A DNA stretch of 57,758 nt from contig DASZWJ010000039.1 of assembly GCA_035546635.1 (NCBI GenBank), positions 1-57,758 on the forward strand, in the 5' to 3' direction. Of this stretch, positions 29,758-38,091 are shown in pieces. Source of the DNA: Gammaproteobacteria bacterium (GTDB taxonomy: Bacteria > Pseudomonadota > Gammaproteobacteria > JAURND01). The position numbers and the translations under genes were made by a program. Each line of letters begins with the position of its first letter. The first letter of the stretch is position 1. The notes below the pieces were generated by a model. It saw only the letters and a list, made by a program, of their open reading frames with translations. It made no database searches and had not been told where the DNA came from.

Positions 29758-31173
29758 GTGACCACATCTTTATTGGAAAATGTAAGGCATATCCACTTTG
29801 TGGGTATTGGCGGGGCAGGGATGGGAGGAATTGCCGAAGTATTATTACACCAAGGCTATATAATCAGCGGCTCGGACATGGGTAAAAATGCCATGGTGCA
29901 GCGGCTTTCCGGTCTTGGCGCTAAAATTTTTCCCGAGCATAAAGCACAAAATATCCTGGGGGCGGAAATAGTGGTGGTTTCTACCGCTATTGCTGAGGAT
30001 AACCCTGAAGTCATTGCGGCGCGATTGGCGAATATTCCGGTGATTGCACGCGCGCAGATGCTGGCTGAGCTCATGCATAGCAAATATGGAATCGCTATTG
30101 CCGGCACCCACGGTAAAACTACCACCACGAGTTTAGTTGCCTCTATCTTAACCGAAGGTGGATTAGATCCGACTTTCGTCATCGGTGGTTTATTAAAAAG
30201 CGCCGGCGCCAATGCGCATTTAGGCACGAGTGAATATTTTGTCGCTGAAGCCGATGAGAGCGACGCTTCGTTTTTATTCTTACATCCTAAAATCACCATT
30301 GTGACCAATGTCGATGCCGATCACCTCGGAACTTATGGCGGGGATTTCGAATGCTTGTGCGATACGTTTATTCGATTTTTACATCAGCTGCCTGAAGATG
30401 GTTTGGCCATTGTCTGTATTGATGATCCGGTGATCCGGGAATTATTGCCGCGTATTACCCGGCCGGTAGTGACTTATGGTTTTGACAGTGCGGCAGAAAT
30501 CCGCATTACGGATTTTGATCCGCAGGGTTTTCAGACGCATTTTAAAGTGCGTGATACGCACCATGGCGAGGAGGTGGTGGTTAGTCTGAATTTGCCAGGT
30601 GCGCATAATGTCTTAAATGCGACAGCAGCAATAGCGGTGGCTTTTCGATTAGGTATTTCGGGAGAGGCAGTTGCGCGTGCGTTGCAGAAATTCGCAGGCG
30701 TAGGTCGCAGAATGCAGATTTACGGTGAGCTACCAGTGGGCAAGGGTGGGGTGTTGGTGATTGATGATTATGGTCACCATCCGCGTGAAATCGCAGCGAC
30801 TTGGGCGGCGATCCGTCAAGCCTGGCCGGAGCGACGTTTGGTGGTGGTGTATCAGCCGCACCGTTATACTCGCACCCGGGATTTGTTTACGGATTTTGTC
30901 AGTGTGTTGACCAAAGAGGTCGATAAATTGATTTTGCTGGACGTCTATTCTGCGGGAGAAACACCGATATCCGGCGCTGACGGTGCTGCGTTATTTTTGG
31001 CGATTCAATCACATACTGAAGGCGAGCCGGTATTTGTGCCGCATATGGATGATTTACCGGAAGTGCTTGCGCGAGAGCTGCGCGCTGGTGATGTGTTGTT
31101 GACGCAAGGCGCAGGCAGTGTCGGGGGGGTGGCGCCGAAATTGATGGCTAAGGAATTTCAGTTGGTAGCTTAG
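29758..31173 (+). CDS. murC: UDP-N-acetylmuramate--L-alanine ligase
   Basis: MurC adds L-Ala to UDP-MurNAc, the first peptide step of peptidoglycan synthesis. The preferred start is GTG at 29758, preceded by AGGGG at 6 bp, giving a 471-residue protein beginning VTTSLLENVRHIHFVGIGGAGM; a start 63 bp upstream would add an unconserved stretch. Motifs: 'HFVGIGGAGMGGIAEVL' (Rossmann-like), ATP-binding 'GTHGKTTTTSL', 'VDADHLGTYGG', 'DDYGHHPREI' and 'QPHRYTRT'. murB follows after 21 bp. Confidence 0.96.
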   Translation: MTTSLLENVRHIHFVGIGGAGMGGIAEVLLHQGYIISGSDMGKNAMVQRLSGLGAKIFPEHKAQNILGAEIVVVSTAIAEDNPEVIAARLANIPVIARAQMLAELMHSKYGIAIAGTHGKTTTTSLVASILTEGGLDPTFVIGGLLKSAGANAHLGTSEYFVAEADESDASFLFLHPKITIVTNVDADHLGTYGGDFECLCDTFIRFLHQLPEDGLAIVCIDDPVIRELLPRITRPVVTYGFDSAAEIRITDFDPQGFQTHFKVRDTHHGEEVVVSLNLPGAHNVLNATAAIAVAFRLGISGEAVARALQKFAGVGRRMQIYGELPVGKGGVLVIDDYGHHPREIAATWAAIRQAWPERRLVVVYQPHRYTRTRDLFTDFVSVLTKEVDKLILLDVYSAGETPISGADGAALFLAIQSHTEGEPVFVPHMDDLPEVLARELRAGDVLLTQGAGSVGGVAPKLMAKEFQLVA

Positions 31174-31194
31174 GATTTACTACAGGATCATTCC

Positions 31195-32091
31195 ATGTCA
31201 GACCTACAACTCTCTCCAGCCTTGCGTGGCGTATTACTGAAAGATGAGCCACTAGCCGGCTACACTTCCTGGCACGTTGGCGGCAAGGCCAAGCGCTTTT
31301 ACAAGCCTTTCGATCTGGCTGATCTTGCCGCGTTTCTACCGACATTACCCCCCACAGAAACTATCGTCTGGCTCGGTCTTGGCAGTAATGTCTTGATCCG
31401 TGACGGCGGCATTAACGGCACGGTGATTTTTACCCAAGGTTGTATAAAAGAACTGAGTTTGCAGACTCCGGAGACTATCCGTGCTGAAGCCGGCGTCACC
31501 TGCGCTAAATTAGCTAAATTCTGCGCCCGCCACCAATTAGCGCAAGGCGCTTTTTTTGCCGGCATTCCTGGAACGGTAGGCGGTGCTTTAGCCATGAATG
31601 CCGGTGCGTTTAATGGTGAGACCTGGTCATATGTGACTGCGGTGGAAACCATCGATAGAGAGGGAGTTATCCGTAAAAGGTTGAAACAGGATTTTGAAGT
31701 GGCCTACCGCGAAGTCAAACGTCCGGCCAATGAGTGGTTTGTCGCCGGCCATTTTCAATTTCCGCTGGGGGATGAACAACAAGCTAATCAGGCCATCCGC
31801 GAATTATTGCGCAAACGTGGAGATAGCCAGCCGATTGGCGAATTCAGTTGTGGCTCAGTATTTCGCAATCCACCCGGTGATTATGCGGGAAGGTTAATTG
31901 AATCTTGTGGTTTAAAGGGGAAAAAAATCGGCGGTGCGTGGGTGTCAACTAAGCATGCGAATTTTATTATTAATGGCGGTGAGGCAACAGCGGCTGACAT
32001 TGAAAATTTAATTGAAAATGTGCAGCAAGTGGTAAAAGAGCAGACGGGGGTTAGTTTACAGCCAGAGTGCCATATGGTAGGAGAGCCATAG
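31195..32091 (+). CDS. murB: UDP-N-acetylenolpyruvoylglucosamine reductase
   Basis: FAD-dependent MurB reduces enolpyruvyl-UDP-GlcNAc to UDP-MurNAc. The 298 residues include 'YTSWHVGGKAKRFYKP', 'VWLGLGSNVLIRDGG', 'FAGIPGTVGGALAMNAGAFNGE', the catalytic-region 'CGSVFRNPPGDYAGRLIE' and 'KHANFIINGGEATAADI'. It is a short type I-like MurB. It is coupled to murC (21 bp apart). Ddl follows after 129 bp of A+T-rich sequence containing a copy of the TAGGGTCTATCGTC repeat. Confidence 0.96.
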   Translation: MSDLQLSPALRGVLLKDEPLAGYTSWHVGGKAKRFYKPFDLADLAAFLPTLPPTETIVWLGLGSNVLIRDGGINGTVIFTQGCIKELSLQTPETIRAEAGVTCAKLAKFCARHQLAQGAFFAGIPGTVGGALAMNAGAFNGETWSYVTAVETIDREGVIRKRLKQDFEVAYREVKRPANEWFVAGHFQFPLGDEQQANQAIRELLRKRGDSQPIGEFSCGSVFRNPPGDYAGRLIESCGLKGKKIGGAWVSTKHANFIINGGEATAADIENLIENVQQVVKEQTGVSLQPECHMVGEP

Positions 32092-32220
32092 CTAGTTTAA
32101 AAATAGAAATGGAATAAATCAGAAAAAAAATATAACTCCAAATACTTGTATTTTTTTGGTATTTTTTAACTAGGGTCTATCGTCAATTAGCCCGCTACAG
32201 AACGCAAATTTGAGAAAAGT

Positions 32221-33336
32221 ATGCCCCAAAAAAAACATATCGCTATATTATGCGGCGGCCAATCCGCCGAGCATGAAGTATCCATACAATCCGCTAAAAA
32301 TATTATTCAGGCACTAGATGTCAATCGTTATCAGATTTCCACCATATTAATTACTTTGCAAGGAGAATGGTTGTTGCTTGATTCTCCCGCAGTAATCCTT
32401 AATAACCCGGATATGCAACCCTTGCCTACACCCGTCGCGGGGCAGCGTTTGGTATTTAATTTTGGCAGTGAACACCCTTTAACTGTGCAAGCATCACAAG
32501 CAGCATTGGCAGTGGATGTGATTTTTCCGGTATTGCATGGAGCGCATGGTGAAGATGGTACGCTGCAGGGTTTGTTGGAATTGGCGAATATTCCCTATGT
32601 CGGTGCAGGGACCTTAGGCTCCGCTGTGTGCATGGATAAGGAAGTGACTAAGCATTTATTAATGGCGGCAAATATTCCCGTGGCGCGTTGGCTAACGGTG
32701 CGGCAGTTGGATTTACCCAATCTTAATTATGATGAAGTGGTGGCGCAGCTGGGTTCTCCGTTATTTGTCAAACCGGCCAATACCGGGTCTTCAGTCGGTG
32801 TATCCAAAGTTAAAAACCGCGATGATTTTGCTAAAGCATTACAATTGGCGCAGCAATATGATCGGAAAATTATTATTGAAGAATTTATTCCCGGGCGCGA
32901 AATTGAGTGTGCGGTATTAGGTAATGAAGAACCCAAGGCGTCATTGCCTGGTGAGATTATTCCCAAGCATGAATTTTACAGCTATGAGGCAAAATACTTA
33001 GATCCTGATGGCGCCGAGTTAAAAATGCCTGCGAATTTGCCGGCCGCTGCCATCGCTAATATCCAAGATTTAGCTAAACGGGCATTTGTCGTGTTAGGCT
33101 GCTCTGGTATGGCGCGGGTGGATTTTTTCTTTATGCAAGATGGCCGCGCGGTGTTAAATGAAGCCAATACCATTCCTGGGTTTACACAAATTAGTATGTA
33201 TCCGCAAATGTGGGTAGCGACAGGTATGACTTATAGTGGTTTGATTGATAAGCTGATTGAATTGGGATTGGAACGATTTGAGAAAGAGCGGGTATTGGTG
33301 CTGCAATCGGGGGTGGCGGCACGCAAGGGGCTTTGA
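32221..33336 (+). CDS. ddl: D-alanine--D-alanine ligase
   Basis: ATP-grasp ligase that makes D-Ala-D-Ala for the peptidoglycan stem. At 371 residues it is of the longer Ddl type. Motifs: 'KKHIAILCGGQSAEHEVSIQSA', 'VIFPVLHGAHGEDGTLQG', 'IPYVGAGTLGSAVCMDK', 'LFVKPANTGSSVGVSK', 'EEFIPGREIECAVLGN', 'ARVDFFF' and 'LNEANTIPGFT'. Unlike many gammaproteobacteria, ftsQ does not follow; a family A hairpin and a hydrolase gene do. Confidence 0.96.
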   Translation: MPQKKHIAILCGGQSAEHEVSIQSAKNIIQALDVNRYQISTILITLQGEWLLLDSPAVILNNPDMQPLPTPVAGQRLVFNFGSEHPLTVQASQAALAVDVIFPVLHGAHGEDGTLQGLLELANIPYVGAGTLGSAVCMDKEVTKHLLMAANIPVARWLTVRQLDLPNLNYDEVVAQLGSPLFVKPANTGSSVGVSKVKNRDDFAKALQLAQQYDRKIIIEEFIPGREIECAVLGNEEPKASLPGEIIPKHEFYSYEAKYLDPDGAELKMPANLPAAAIANIQDLAKRAFVVLGCSGMARVDFFFMQDGRAVLNEANTIPGFTQISMYPQMWVATGMTYSGLIDKLIELGLERFEKERVLVLQSGVAARKGL

Positions 33337-33365
33337 CTTCTTAGAAAAATATAAGTATCTACATG

Positions 33366-33399
33366 CAATCCTTCTCCCACAAGGGGAGAAGGATTTGCG
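33366..33399. repeat. Family A hairpin after ddl
   Basis: CAATCCTTCTCCC, then ACAAG, then GGGAGAAGGATTTG form a strong stem-loop with the family A core. There is no T-run directly after it. Confidence 0.8.
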
Positions 33400-33450
33400 T
33401 AGATTATTTAGAAAAAGAAATAATTCACAAATTAACACTGAGCGACTCCA

Positions 33451-34083
33451 ATGCTTGTAACCTATTCTCCCATCATTATTCCAGGTCCCGCGGGACAGCT
33501 TGAAGCCTTAATTTCCGCCCCAGACACGCAAGAATCTACCGCAGTTGGTATCATCTGCCATCCCCACCCGTTATACGGCGGTGCCATGAACAATAAGGTC
33601 GTTACCACTATTGCCCGTACTTTCCACGAGTTAGGGTTGCACACAGTGCGTTTTAATTTTCGTGGTGTGGGGAAAAGTGAAGGCAGTTATGCAGAGGGCA
33701 TAGGAGAAACGGAAGATTTACGCGCAGTCTCCGCCTGGGCGCGCAAGAATTACCCTAACCAACCTATCTGGTTGGCTGGGTTTTCGTTTGGCAGTTATGT
33801 GGCGATGCGGATTGCGGCAGCGGAGGAAGTGGCACAATTGATTACCATTGCGCCGGCAGTTAACCATGTAAACTTTGGGGATGCCGATCAGGTACGTTGC
33901 CCTTGGTTGCTGATTATGGGAGAGGCCGATGAAATCGTGCCGGTGGCGGATGTCAAAGCCTGGGTAAAAAAATTATCGGTGCCGGTAAGGTGCGTTTTTC
34001 TGCCTGGTGTGAGCCATTTTTTTCATGGTCATTTGGGACTTTTAAGTGAAGAATTGAAGCGGAATTTACCCAAGAGAAATTAG
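33451..34083 (+). CDS. Alpha/beta hydrolase (COG2945-like)
   Basis: The 210-residue protein has a compact alpha/beta-hydrolase fold: 'GIICHPHPLYGGAMNNKVV' (oxyanion-side HPHP motif), 'VRFNFRGVGKSEGSYAEG', nucleophile elbow 'LAGFSFGSYVAMR' with Ser112, an acid in 'MGEADEIVP' and the His of 'GVSHFFHG'. All three catalytic residues are present. Members are small esterase-like hydrolases of unknown physiological substrate. The gene stands alone between ddl and an unrecognised membrane protein. Confidence 0.9.
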   Translation: MLVTYSPIIIPGPAGQLEALISAPDTQESTAVGIICHPHPLYGGAMNNKVVTTIARTFHELGLHTVRFNFRGVGKSEGSYAEGIGETEDLRAVSAWARKNYPNQPIWLAGFSFGSYVAMRIAAAEEVAQLITIAPAVNHVNFGDADQVRCPWLLIMGEADEIVPVADVKAWVKKLSVPVRCVFLPGVSHFFHGHLGLLSEELKRNLPKRN

Positions 34084-34209
34084 CGAATAGGTTTGTAAAT
34101 TAAGAAAACTGTGATGCATTAGGCATCAAGCTTTATATCCACTCATGGCAGATAACATAGTGGTATAAAATTTCAGTTTCTTTTTTTTGCACTAATAAAG
34201 GTTAACGAC

Positions 34210-34830
34210 ATGACTGAAGAAAAAAAACTTGTAAGAAAACGAGCCGGTGAATTTTTTGCAGAGATAGAATATATTCGAGGAATTTTTGAGGACAATTGTA
34301 ATTTGCCTGGACCAATCGCATCGACAATAAATCAATATTATATGTCCTCTGAAGGTTTAATGGCTTGTTGGGGAGACATATCAGATAAGATATTACACTT
34401 CAAGAGTATGTTACCAGTCAAGATTAGGTTCCAAGAAATGCCTCAATCTGCACAGGAGTGCCAGGCATTATTAAACGAATTTCAAAGCTTGATGAATGAT
34501 AGAATTAAAGAGGACCAAGTAACATTGATGGTTTATCATTTTTATGCCTTGGCTTTGAAGTATTACCCGACACTCACTGCTGGCGGTGGCATTACCGATT
34601 CTTCGATTGCGACAATAGGAAACTCCATAATTATTTTTGGAGCTATACTTGCTCTAGCTCATTTTGCTATAACCACACGCGGGGAACAGGCATCAAACAC
34701 GAAGCTCTTGAGTGATCTTCTCAATGATATAGCCTCTTTCCGTGAACTTCTTAAAGAGCGTGAGAAAAAAAGCGAAAATATCTCAACAAATAGCGACGAT
34801 CCTCAAGATACTTGCGCTAAACTTTTCTGA
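34210..34830 (+). CDS. Hypothetical protein with one C-proximal membrane segment
   Basis: The 206-residue protein (MTEEKKLVRKRAGEFFAEIE...) is helical and charged, with one hydrophobic stretch (~135-158, 'IATIGNSIIIFGAILALAHFAI') followed by a basic residue and a ~45-residue hydrophilic tail. A GG-rich loop 'LTAGGGITDSSIA' precedes the segment. I do not recognise the family. It has AAAGG before the ATG and is flanked by non-coding sequence on both sides. Base composition resembles the accessory genes of the window. Confidence 0.7.
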   Translation: MTEEKKLVRKRAGEFFAEIEYIRGIFEDNCNLPGPIASTINQYYMSSEGLMACWGDISDKILHFKSMLPVKIRFQEMPQSAQECQALLNEFQSLMNDRIKEDQVTLMVYHFYALALKYYPTLTAGGGITDSSIATIGNSIIIFGAILALAHFAITTRGEQASNTKLLSDLLNDIASFRELLKEREKKSENISTNSDDPQDTCAKLF

Positions 34831-35551
34831 AACGAAGGAGATGGTTTTAAGTTTGGGAAACTCGCGCGCTTTGCCTTTGCCCAGTCAAGGTAGTCAGGAG
34901 AATCATGGGTTTGCTAAAATTGATTTTCTTCAGCTTTATTTTTAAATGTGGGTAATTTTTTAAGCTTGTTCATAATATTTCCGCTTCGGAGCAGCCATGA
35001 TTGTGGCTGGGCGCAGGGATTGCTACATTTAAAGAGTCTAGAAGTTGCGGGCATTGAATTAATTAAAGAAACCTTAAGCAGGTATTGCTTTCAAAAAATA
35101 TTCAGCAGATAATAGCATTTGCCCATTTTTTATAAATAGGCGCAACCCCCATGTGGTTCAGACCCACAGAGGGGGGTCACTTCCCGATAAACCTAACTAG
35201 GAGGTTCATCAGACAAATGTTATTTTACACTATGACGCACACGCGTCGCATTCCTTTTTGTACCCTTTTCCCTTTTTTAAAAGCCAACTTTTGCCCTGGC
35301 CGCTGTCTGCCTGCGGCAAAACCACGCTGCCCCTTGAGTCAACCCTCAACGCCTGATGTCTTCGGGAGGCGAGGTGGCAGGTTGCGGGTTTTAAGAAAAA
35401 CGGTTTTAGGTGCAATAGGCGGGGTAAACTGACCGAGGGTGGATTGATCGCGGGGCGTAACGCCCTCTAAAGCAATACGCCTCGCTGTCGGTCTTCATTC
35501 CTCGCCAGTTTACCCCTCTAGCTGATTTATTCAGAAGAGGGATACACGCGC
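34831..35551. other. Long intergenic region with strong RNA-folding potential upstream of the DUF3050 gene
   Basis: No supported ORF. Several stems are visible: ACCCCC(at)GTGG...CCAC(aga)GGGGGGT at ~35145-35177; GGGGTAAACTG (35421-35431) pairing with CAGTTTACCCC (35506-35516), enclosing GACCGA/TCGGTC and GGGCG-TAA-CGCCC (35453-35465). This may be a structured 5' leader or a small RNA ending 36 bp before the DUF3050 start. It matches no RNA family I can recall (checked by eye against 6S, RNase P, SRP RNA and common riboswitches). Confidence 0.5.
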
Positions 35552-36415
35552 ATGTCATTATCAAATATTCTCACGATCACCCAACCGCTAGTTGACAAAA
35601 TTCAAGAGCACCCGACGTTCAGCGCCATTACTTCCCTTGAGCGCTTACGCCGCTTTGCACAGATCCATGTATTTGCCGTTTACGACTTTATGGCATTGTT
35701 GCAAGCACTACAGCGCAGTCTCACCGGCAACTCACTGTTATGGTTACCTCCCATAGATCACCTGGGCTGTCATTTGATTCACACCATGCTAGCAGAAGAA
35801 GAAAGCGATTTTTTGCCGGATGGCCGCTGCTTGAGCCACTTCGAACTTTATTTGGACGCCATGCAGTGTTGCGGCGCCGATGCACAAAGCATCACCACTT
35901 TTATTAACTCCGTACAACATAATGCCGATTTATCTCAGCTGCTCACCCAAGATGATATACCCAATCCGGCTAAACGCTTTCTAACGGACACATTTGACAT
36001 CATCGATGGAGACAGTCATATGATTGCGAGCGCGTTTGCCTTTGGGCGCGAGCATATCACCTCGCCTATGTTTACGCAGATTCTGCAGCAACTCACCTCC
36101 TTGACTATTGATGAACGGTATTCACTTCAACCATTTATCTATTATTTCCAGCGCCATATTGATTTAGATGGCGGCAAGCATAGCCAGCAGTCGAAAACCC
36201 TGCTCGCCAATTTATGTGGAACCGATGAAAATAAATGGGACGAAGCAGCGGGAGCCGCTTTTTTCTCTCTCAAAAGCCGGCTGCAATTGTTAGATGGTAT
36301 TTATACTTATATGACCGTTTGGATTTATTTGATGCACCTATTTCTTTTAAAAGAAGAAATGTGTGCCTCGGATAGCTGCTGTTGCAAAGCCTGTGTTCTC
36401 AATATCAAATTGTAG
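35552..36415 (+). CDS. DUF3050 family protein (heme-oxygenase-like fold)
   Basis: The 287-residue protein matches the DUF3050 pattern throughout: 'IQEHPTFSAITSLERLRRFAQ', 'HVFAVYDFMALLQALQRSLTG', 'LAEEESDFLPDGRCLSHFELYL', 'FAFGREHITSPMF' and 'YYFQRHIDLDGGKHSQ'. The conserved E/H residues in these motifs could bind metals, as in heme-oxygenase-like oxidases, but the function is unestablished. Residues after ~255 (YMTVWIYLMHLFLLKEEMCASDSCCCKACV) are unusual for the family and run into a fragment of another gene, suggesting a rearranged 3' end. Confidence 0.85.
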   Translation: MSLSNILTITQPLVDKIQEHPTFSAITSLERLRRFAQIHVFAVYDFMALLQALQRSLTGNSLLWLPPIDHLGCHLIHTMLAEEESDFLPDGRCLSHFELYLDAMQCCGADAQSITTFINSVQHNADLSQLLTQDDIPNPAKRFLTDTFDIIDGDSHMIASAFAFGREHITSPMFTQILQQLTSLTIDERYSLQPFIYYFQRHIDLDGGKHSQQSKTLLANLCGTDENKWDEAAGAAFFSLKSRLQLLDGIYTYMTVWIYLMHLFLLKEEMCASDSCCCKACVLNIKL

Positions 36416-36615
36416 AATTTTATCTCCTTGATGAATCTGGTAGTTTTTTAATGCTGGACATGAACGGTAAAGAAATTTGGCTGATCGTGCACACTGCCGG
36501 CGATATTGAAATATTTTATGAATTAGCAACAGGTGAGCCAGATTATCTCAAAGGGAGGGGACGAGAGATTTGCATGGAAAACCAAAGGATACCTTCAAGG
36601 GGGCATTTCTATTGA
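36382..36615 (+). pseudogene. Fragment resembling the C-terminal part of a response-regulator-type protein
   Basis: A short frame overlapping the 3' end of the DUF3050 gene reads 'QIVEFYLLDESGSFLMLDMNGKEIWLIV', which recalls the tail found after receiver domains in some Legionellales response regulators. No receiver domain precedes it, there is no credible ribosome-binding site, and its end is arbitrary. It is best taken as debris of a deletion that joined it to the DUF3050 gene. Low confidence. Confidence 0.35.
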
Positions 36616-36663
36616 GTTTTTATGGGGACACTCACTGAGTTCCGACCCTTTTAAAAATTAGCC

Positions 36664-36692
36664 TGGAGATGTTCGCCGTTTTCCTCTATAAT
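36664..36692 (+). promoter_or_regulatory. Promoter of ssrA
   Basis: A perfect -10 TATAAT at 36687-36692 lies 10 bp before the mature tmRNA 5' end. The -35 candidate TGGAGA at 36664 is at 17-bp spacing but is a weak match. Confidence 0.6.
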
Positions 36693-36702
36693 TAGAGTAG
36701 AA

Positions 36703-37061
36703 GGGGGCGACATGGTTTCGACGTGAATTGCAAAGCCTGAAAGAGCGTGTCGAGTAGGTAGCTTCACTCGTTAAAATGAGTTACAAACTATAGTCGCAAA
36801 CGACGAAAACTTCGCAGTCGCCGCTTAATAACCGGCGTTGTGCCGTTGACTGGACTTGCTTATGAGTCCTTTCCCAACGGTCATTTTTCATAAGATCGCA
36901 GCTTAAGGCGCTTTCATTTAAGCTGTTAAAACTTAGAAAGCTCGTGGTTTGTTGTCCTGCCCATCGGATAGCAAATTGTTAAATTCAAAGATGCGGCTAC
37001 ACATGTAGAACCGAAGGTAGAGGATTTGCGGACGCGAGTTCGATTCTCGCCGCCTCCACCA
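36703..37061 (+). ncRNA. ssrA: Transfer-messenger RNA (tmRNA)
   Basis: tmRNA rescues stalled ribosomes and tags nascent peptides for proteolysis. The 5' end GGGGGCGACATGGTTTCGAC and the 3' end GTTCGATTCTCGCCGCCTCCACCA form the alanyl tRNA-like domain, with encoded CCA. The tag reading frame follows the resume signal 'tagtc' at 36796: GCA AAC GAC GAA AAC TTC GCA GTC GCC GCT TAA TAA, giving ANDENFAVAA. Total length is 359 nt, single-piece type. The 3' end is a classical integration site, and mobile-element debris lies immediately downstream. Confidence 0.97.
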
Positions 37062-37087
37062 AGTTTAAATCCAACAACGTCCCCCTC

Positions 37088-37131
37088 AAGGCCAAATCTC
37101 TAATAAAAACAAGGGATTTGGCCTTTTTTTT
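37088..37131 (+). terminator. Rho-independent terminator of ssrA
   Basis: AAGGCCAAATC pairs with GATTTGGCCTT across a 20-base loop and is followed by an uninterrupted T-run. Confidence 0.9.
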
Positions 37132-37173
37132 GTCCTAGGAAATCCAACTGAATCTATTGATGGCCAGCTATTT

Positions 37174-37195
37174 TTGGGGGCAAGATTGGGGGCAA
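37174..37195. repeat. Direct repeat TTGGGGGCAA x2 downstream of ssrA
   Basis: Two perfect 10-bp copies 12 bp apart. Such repeats beside tRNA or tmRNA ends often represent integrase arm-type sites of an integrated element; that reading is inference, since no integrase gene is visible. Confidence 0.5.
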
Positions 37196-37289
37196 CTGAC
37201 TTGATAGGAGGAAATTTCTGGACAACTATTGGTGGTTATAGACAGGCTTCTCTATTATTAGTCTAAAAGAAACTTAAATAGGTTTAAAT

Positions 37290-37403
37290 ATGAAAAATGA
37301 TCTAACTATCTTTGAAGGTTACCAAATCAGGCGCTTGTATAATGAAAAAACAGAAACCTGGCTCTTTTCAGTTATTGGCGTCCAGATAAAACTTAATTAT
37401 TGA
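37290..37403 (+). pseudogene. BRO-N antirepressor N-terminal fragment
   Basis: A 37-codon frame, MKNDLTIFEGYQIRRLYNEK then TETWLFSVIGVQ, is the typical start of Bro-N domain proteins carried by prophages and plasmids. It stops after 37 codons, whereas the domain needs ~90. No continuation appears in other frames because the toxin-antitoxin promoter follows at once. It is a truncated remnant of mobile DNA inserted next to ssrA. Confidence 0.7.
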
Positions 37404-37438
37404 CAACCTATGATATATGAACTAAACTTAGTTTAGTT
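37400..37438 (+). promoter_or_regulatory. Promoter and palindromic operator of the toxin-antitoxin pair
   Basis: TTGACA (37400-37405) is followed at 17 bp by TAAACT (37423-37428). The perfect palindrome AACTAAAC-TTA-GTTTAGTT (37420-37438) covers the -10 element and the likely transcription start, exactly where an autoregulating antitoxin/toxin complex would bind. Confidence 0.7.
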
Positions 37439-37462
37439 GAAATGTTTCAGGGCGAGATTTTT

Positions 37463-37705
37463 ATGATTACTGTCAATACACACCAAGCAAAAACCCAACT
37501 GTCTTATTTATTGGCACAAATCGAGCAACATAATGAGATAGTTCGAGTGTGTCGTCATGGTAAGCCTATCGCTGATATCGTGCCTATTAAAAAATCACAA
37601 ATTGATCCGTTGAAACAACATGCTATTCTACAAGGCGTTAAAATACACTATGATCCTGCTACCCCCCTCACTGAAGATGAGTGGCCTATTGAGGATGGCA
37701 TGTGA
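37463..37705 (+). CDS. Phd/YefM-family antitoxin
   Basis: The 80-residue protein MITVNTHQAKTQLSYLLAQI...VRVCRHGKPIADIVPI has the Phd/YefM DNA-binding fold opening followed by a shorter toxin-neutralising tail rich in acidic residues (TPLTEDEWPIEDGM). ATG at 37463 with AGGG 10 bp upstream is preferred to the ATG at 37442, which lies almost on the predicted transcription start. It overlaps the toxin start by 4 bp. It likely represses its own promoter through the palindrome upstream. Confidence 0.9.
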   Translation: MITVNTHQAKTQLSYLLAQIEQHNEIVRVCRHGKPIADIVPIKKSQIDPLKQHAILQGVKIHYDPATPLTEDEWPIEDGM

Positions 37706-38091
37706 TATTGCTTGATACTTGTACGTTCCTTTGGTTGGTGACTCAACAAGACAGCCTTAGTCAAAAAGTGCGCCAAGAAATCAGTGATAATGCCAATGCA
37801 TTATTTATTTCGTCTATCAGCGCTTTTGAAATTGGAATAAAAGTAAGTAAAAAATTGATAGAGTTGCCTTTGCCTCCCCAAGAATGGTTAAGCAAAGCTT
37901 TCTATTTACATGGCTTAACCGAATTACCCATAGACAGTGAAATTGCGGTGTATGCCACGCAATTACCCCCCATTCACAGAGATCCTGCTGACCGCCTAAT
38001 CATAGCTACGGCTCATAAACATCATTTGACCATTTTAACACCAGACCAACACATCAGTTCTTACCCTCAGGCAAAAACAAGTTGGTGTTGA
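37702..38091 (+). CDS. PIN-domain toxin (VapC-like ribonuclease)
   Basis: The 129-residue PIN protein starts with GTG inside the antitoxin stop (GTGA overlap). Acidic active-site residues are visible: Asp5 (ILLDTCTFLW), Glu43 (ISAFEIGIKV), Asp94 and Asp97 (HRDPADRLIIATA). 'DQHISSYP' near the end is typical of this PIN subgroup. Such toxins cleave tRNA or rRNA when the antitoxin decays; the target here is unknown. Its stop abuts a decayed transposase fragment. Confidence 0.92.
   Translation: MILLDTCTFLWLVTQQDSLSQKVRQEISDNANALFISSISAFEIGIKVSKKLIELPLPPQEWLSKAFYLHGLTELPIDSEIAVYATQLPPIHRDPADRLIIATAHKHHLTILTPDQHISSYPQAKTSWC

Noticed and set aside
35151..35432. 93-codon plus-strand frame in the structured region
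   Set aside because: Composition is atypical (Arg/Pro/Cys-rich), no family features, and it coincides with strong RNA stems; unlikely to be coding.
34950..35551. 6S RNA, RNase P RNA or SRP RNA in the structured intergenic region
   Set aside because: None of the conserved core sequences I know (for example the RNase P GAGGAAAGUCCGGG block or the SRP GGUCAGG...GGAAGGAAGCAGCC loop) is present.
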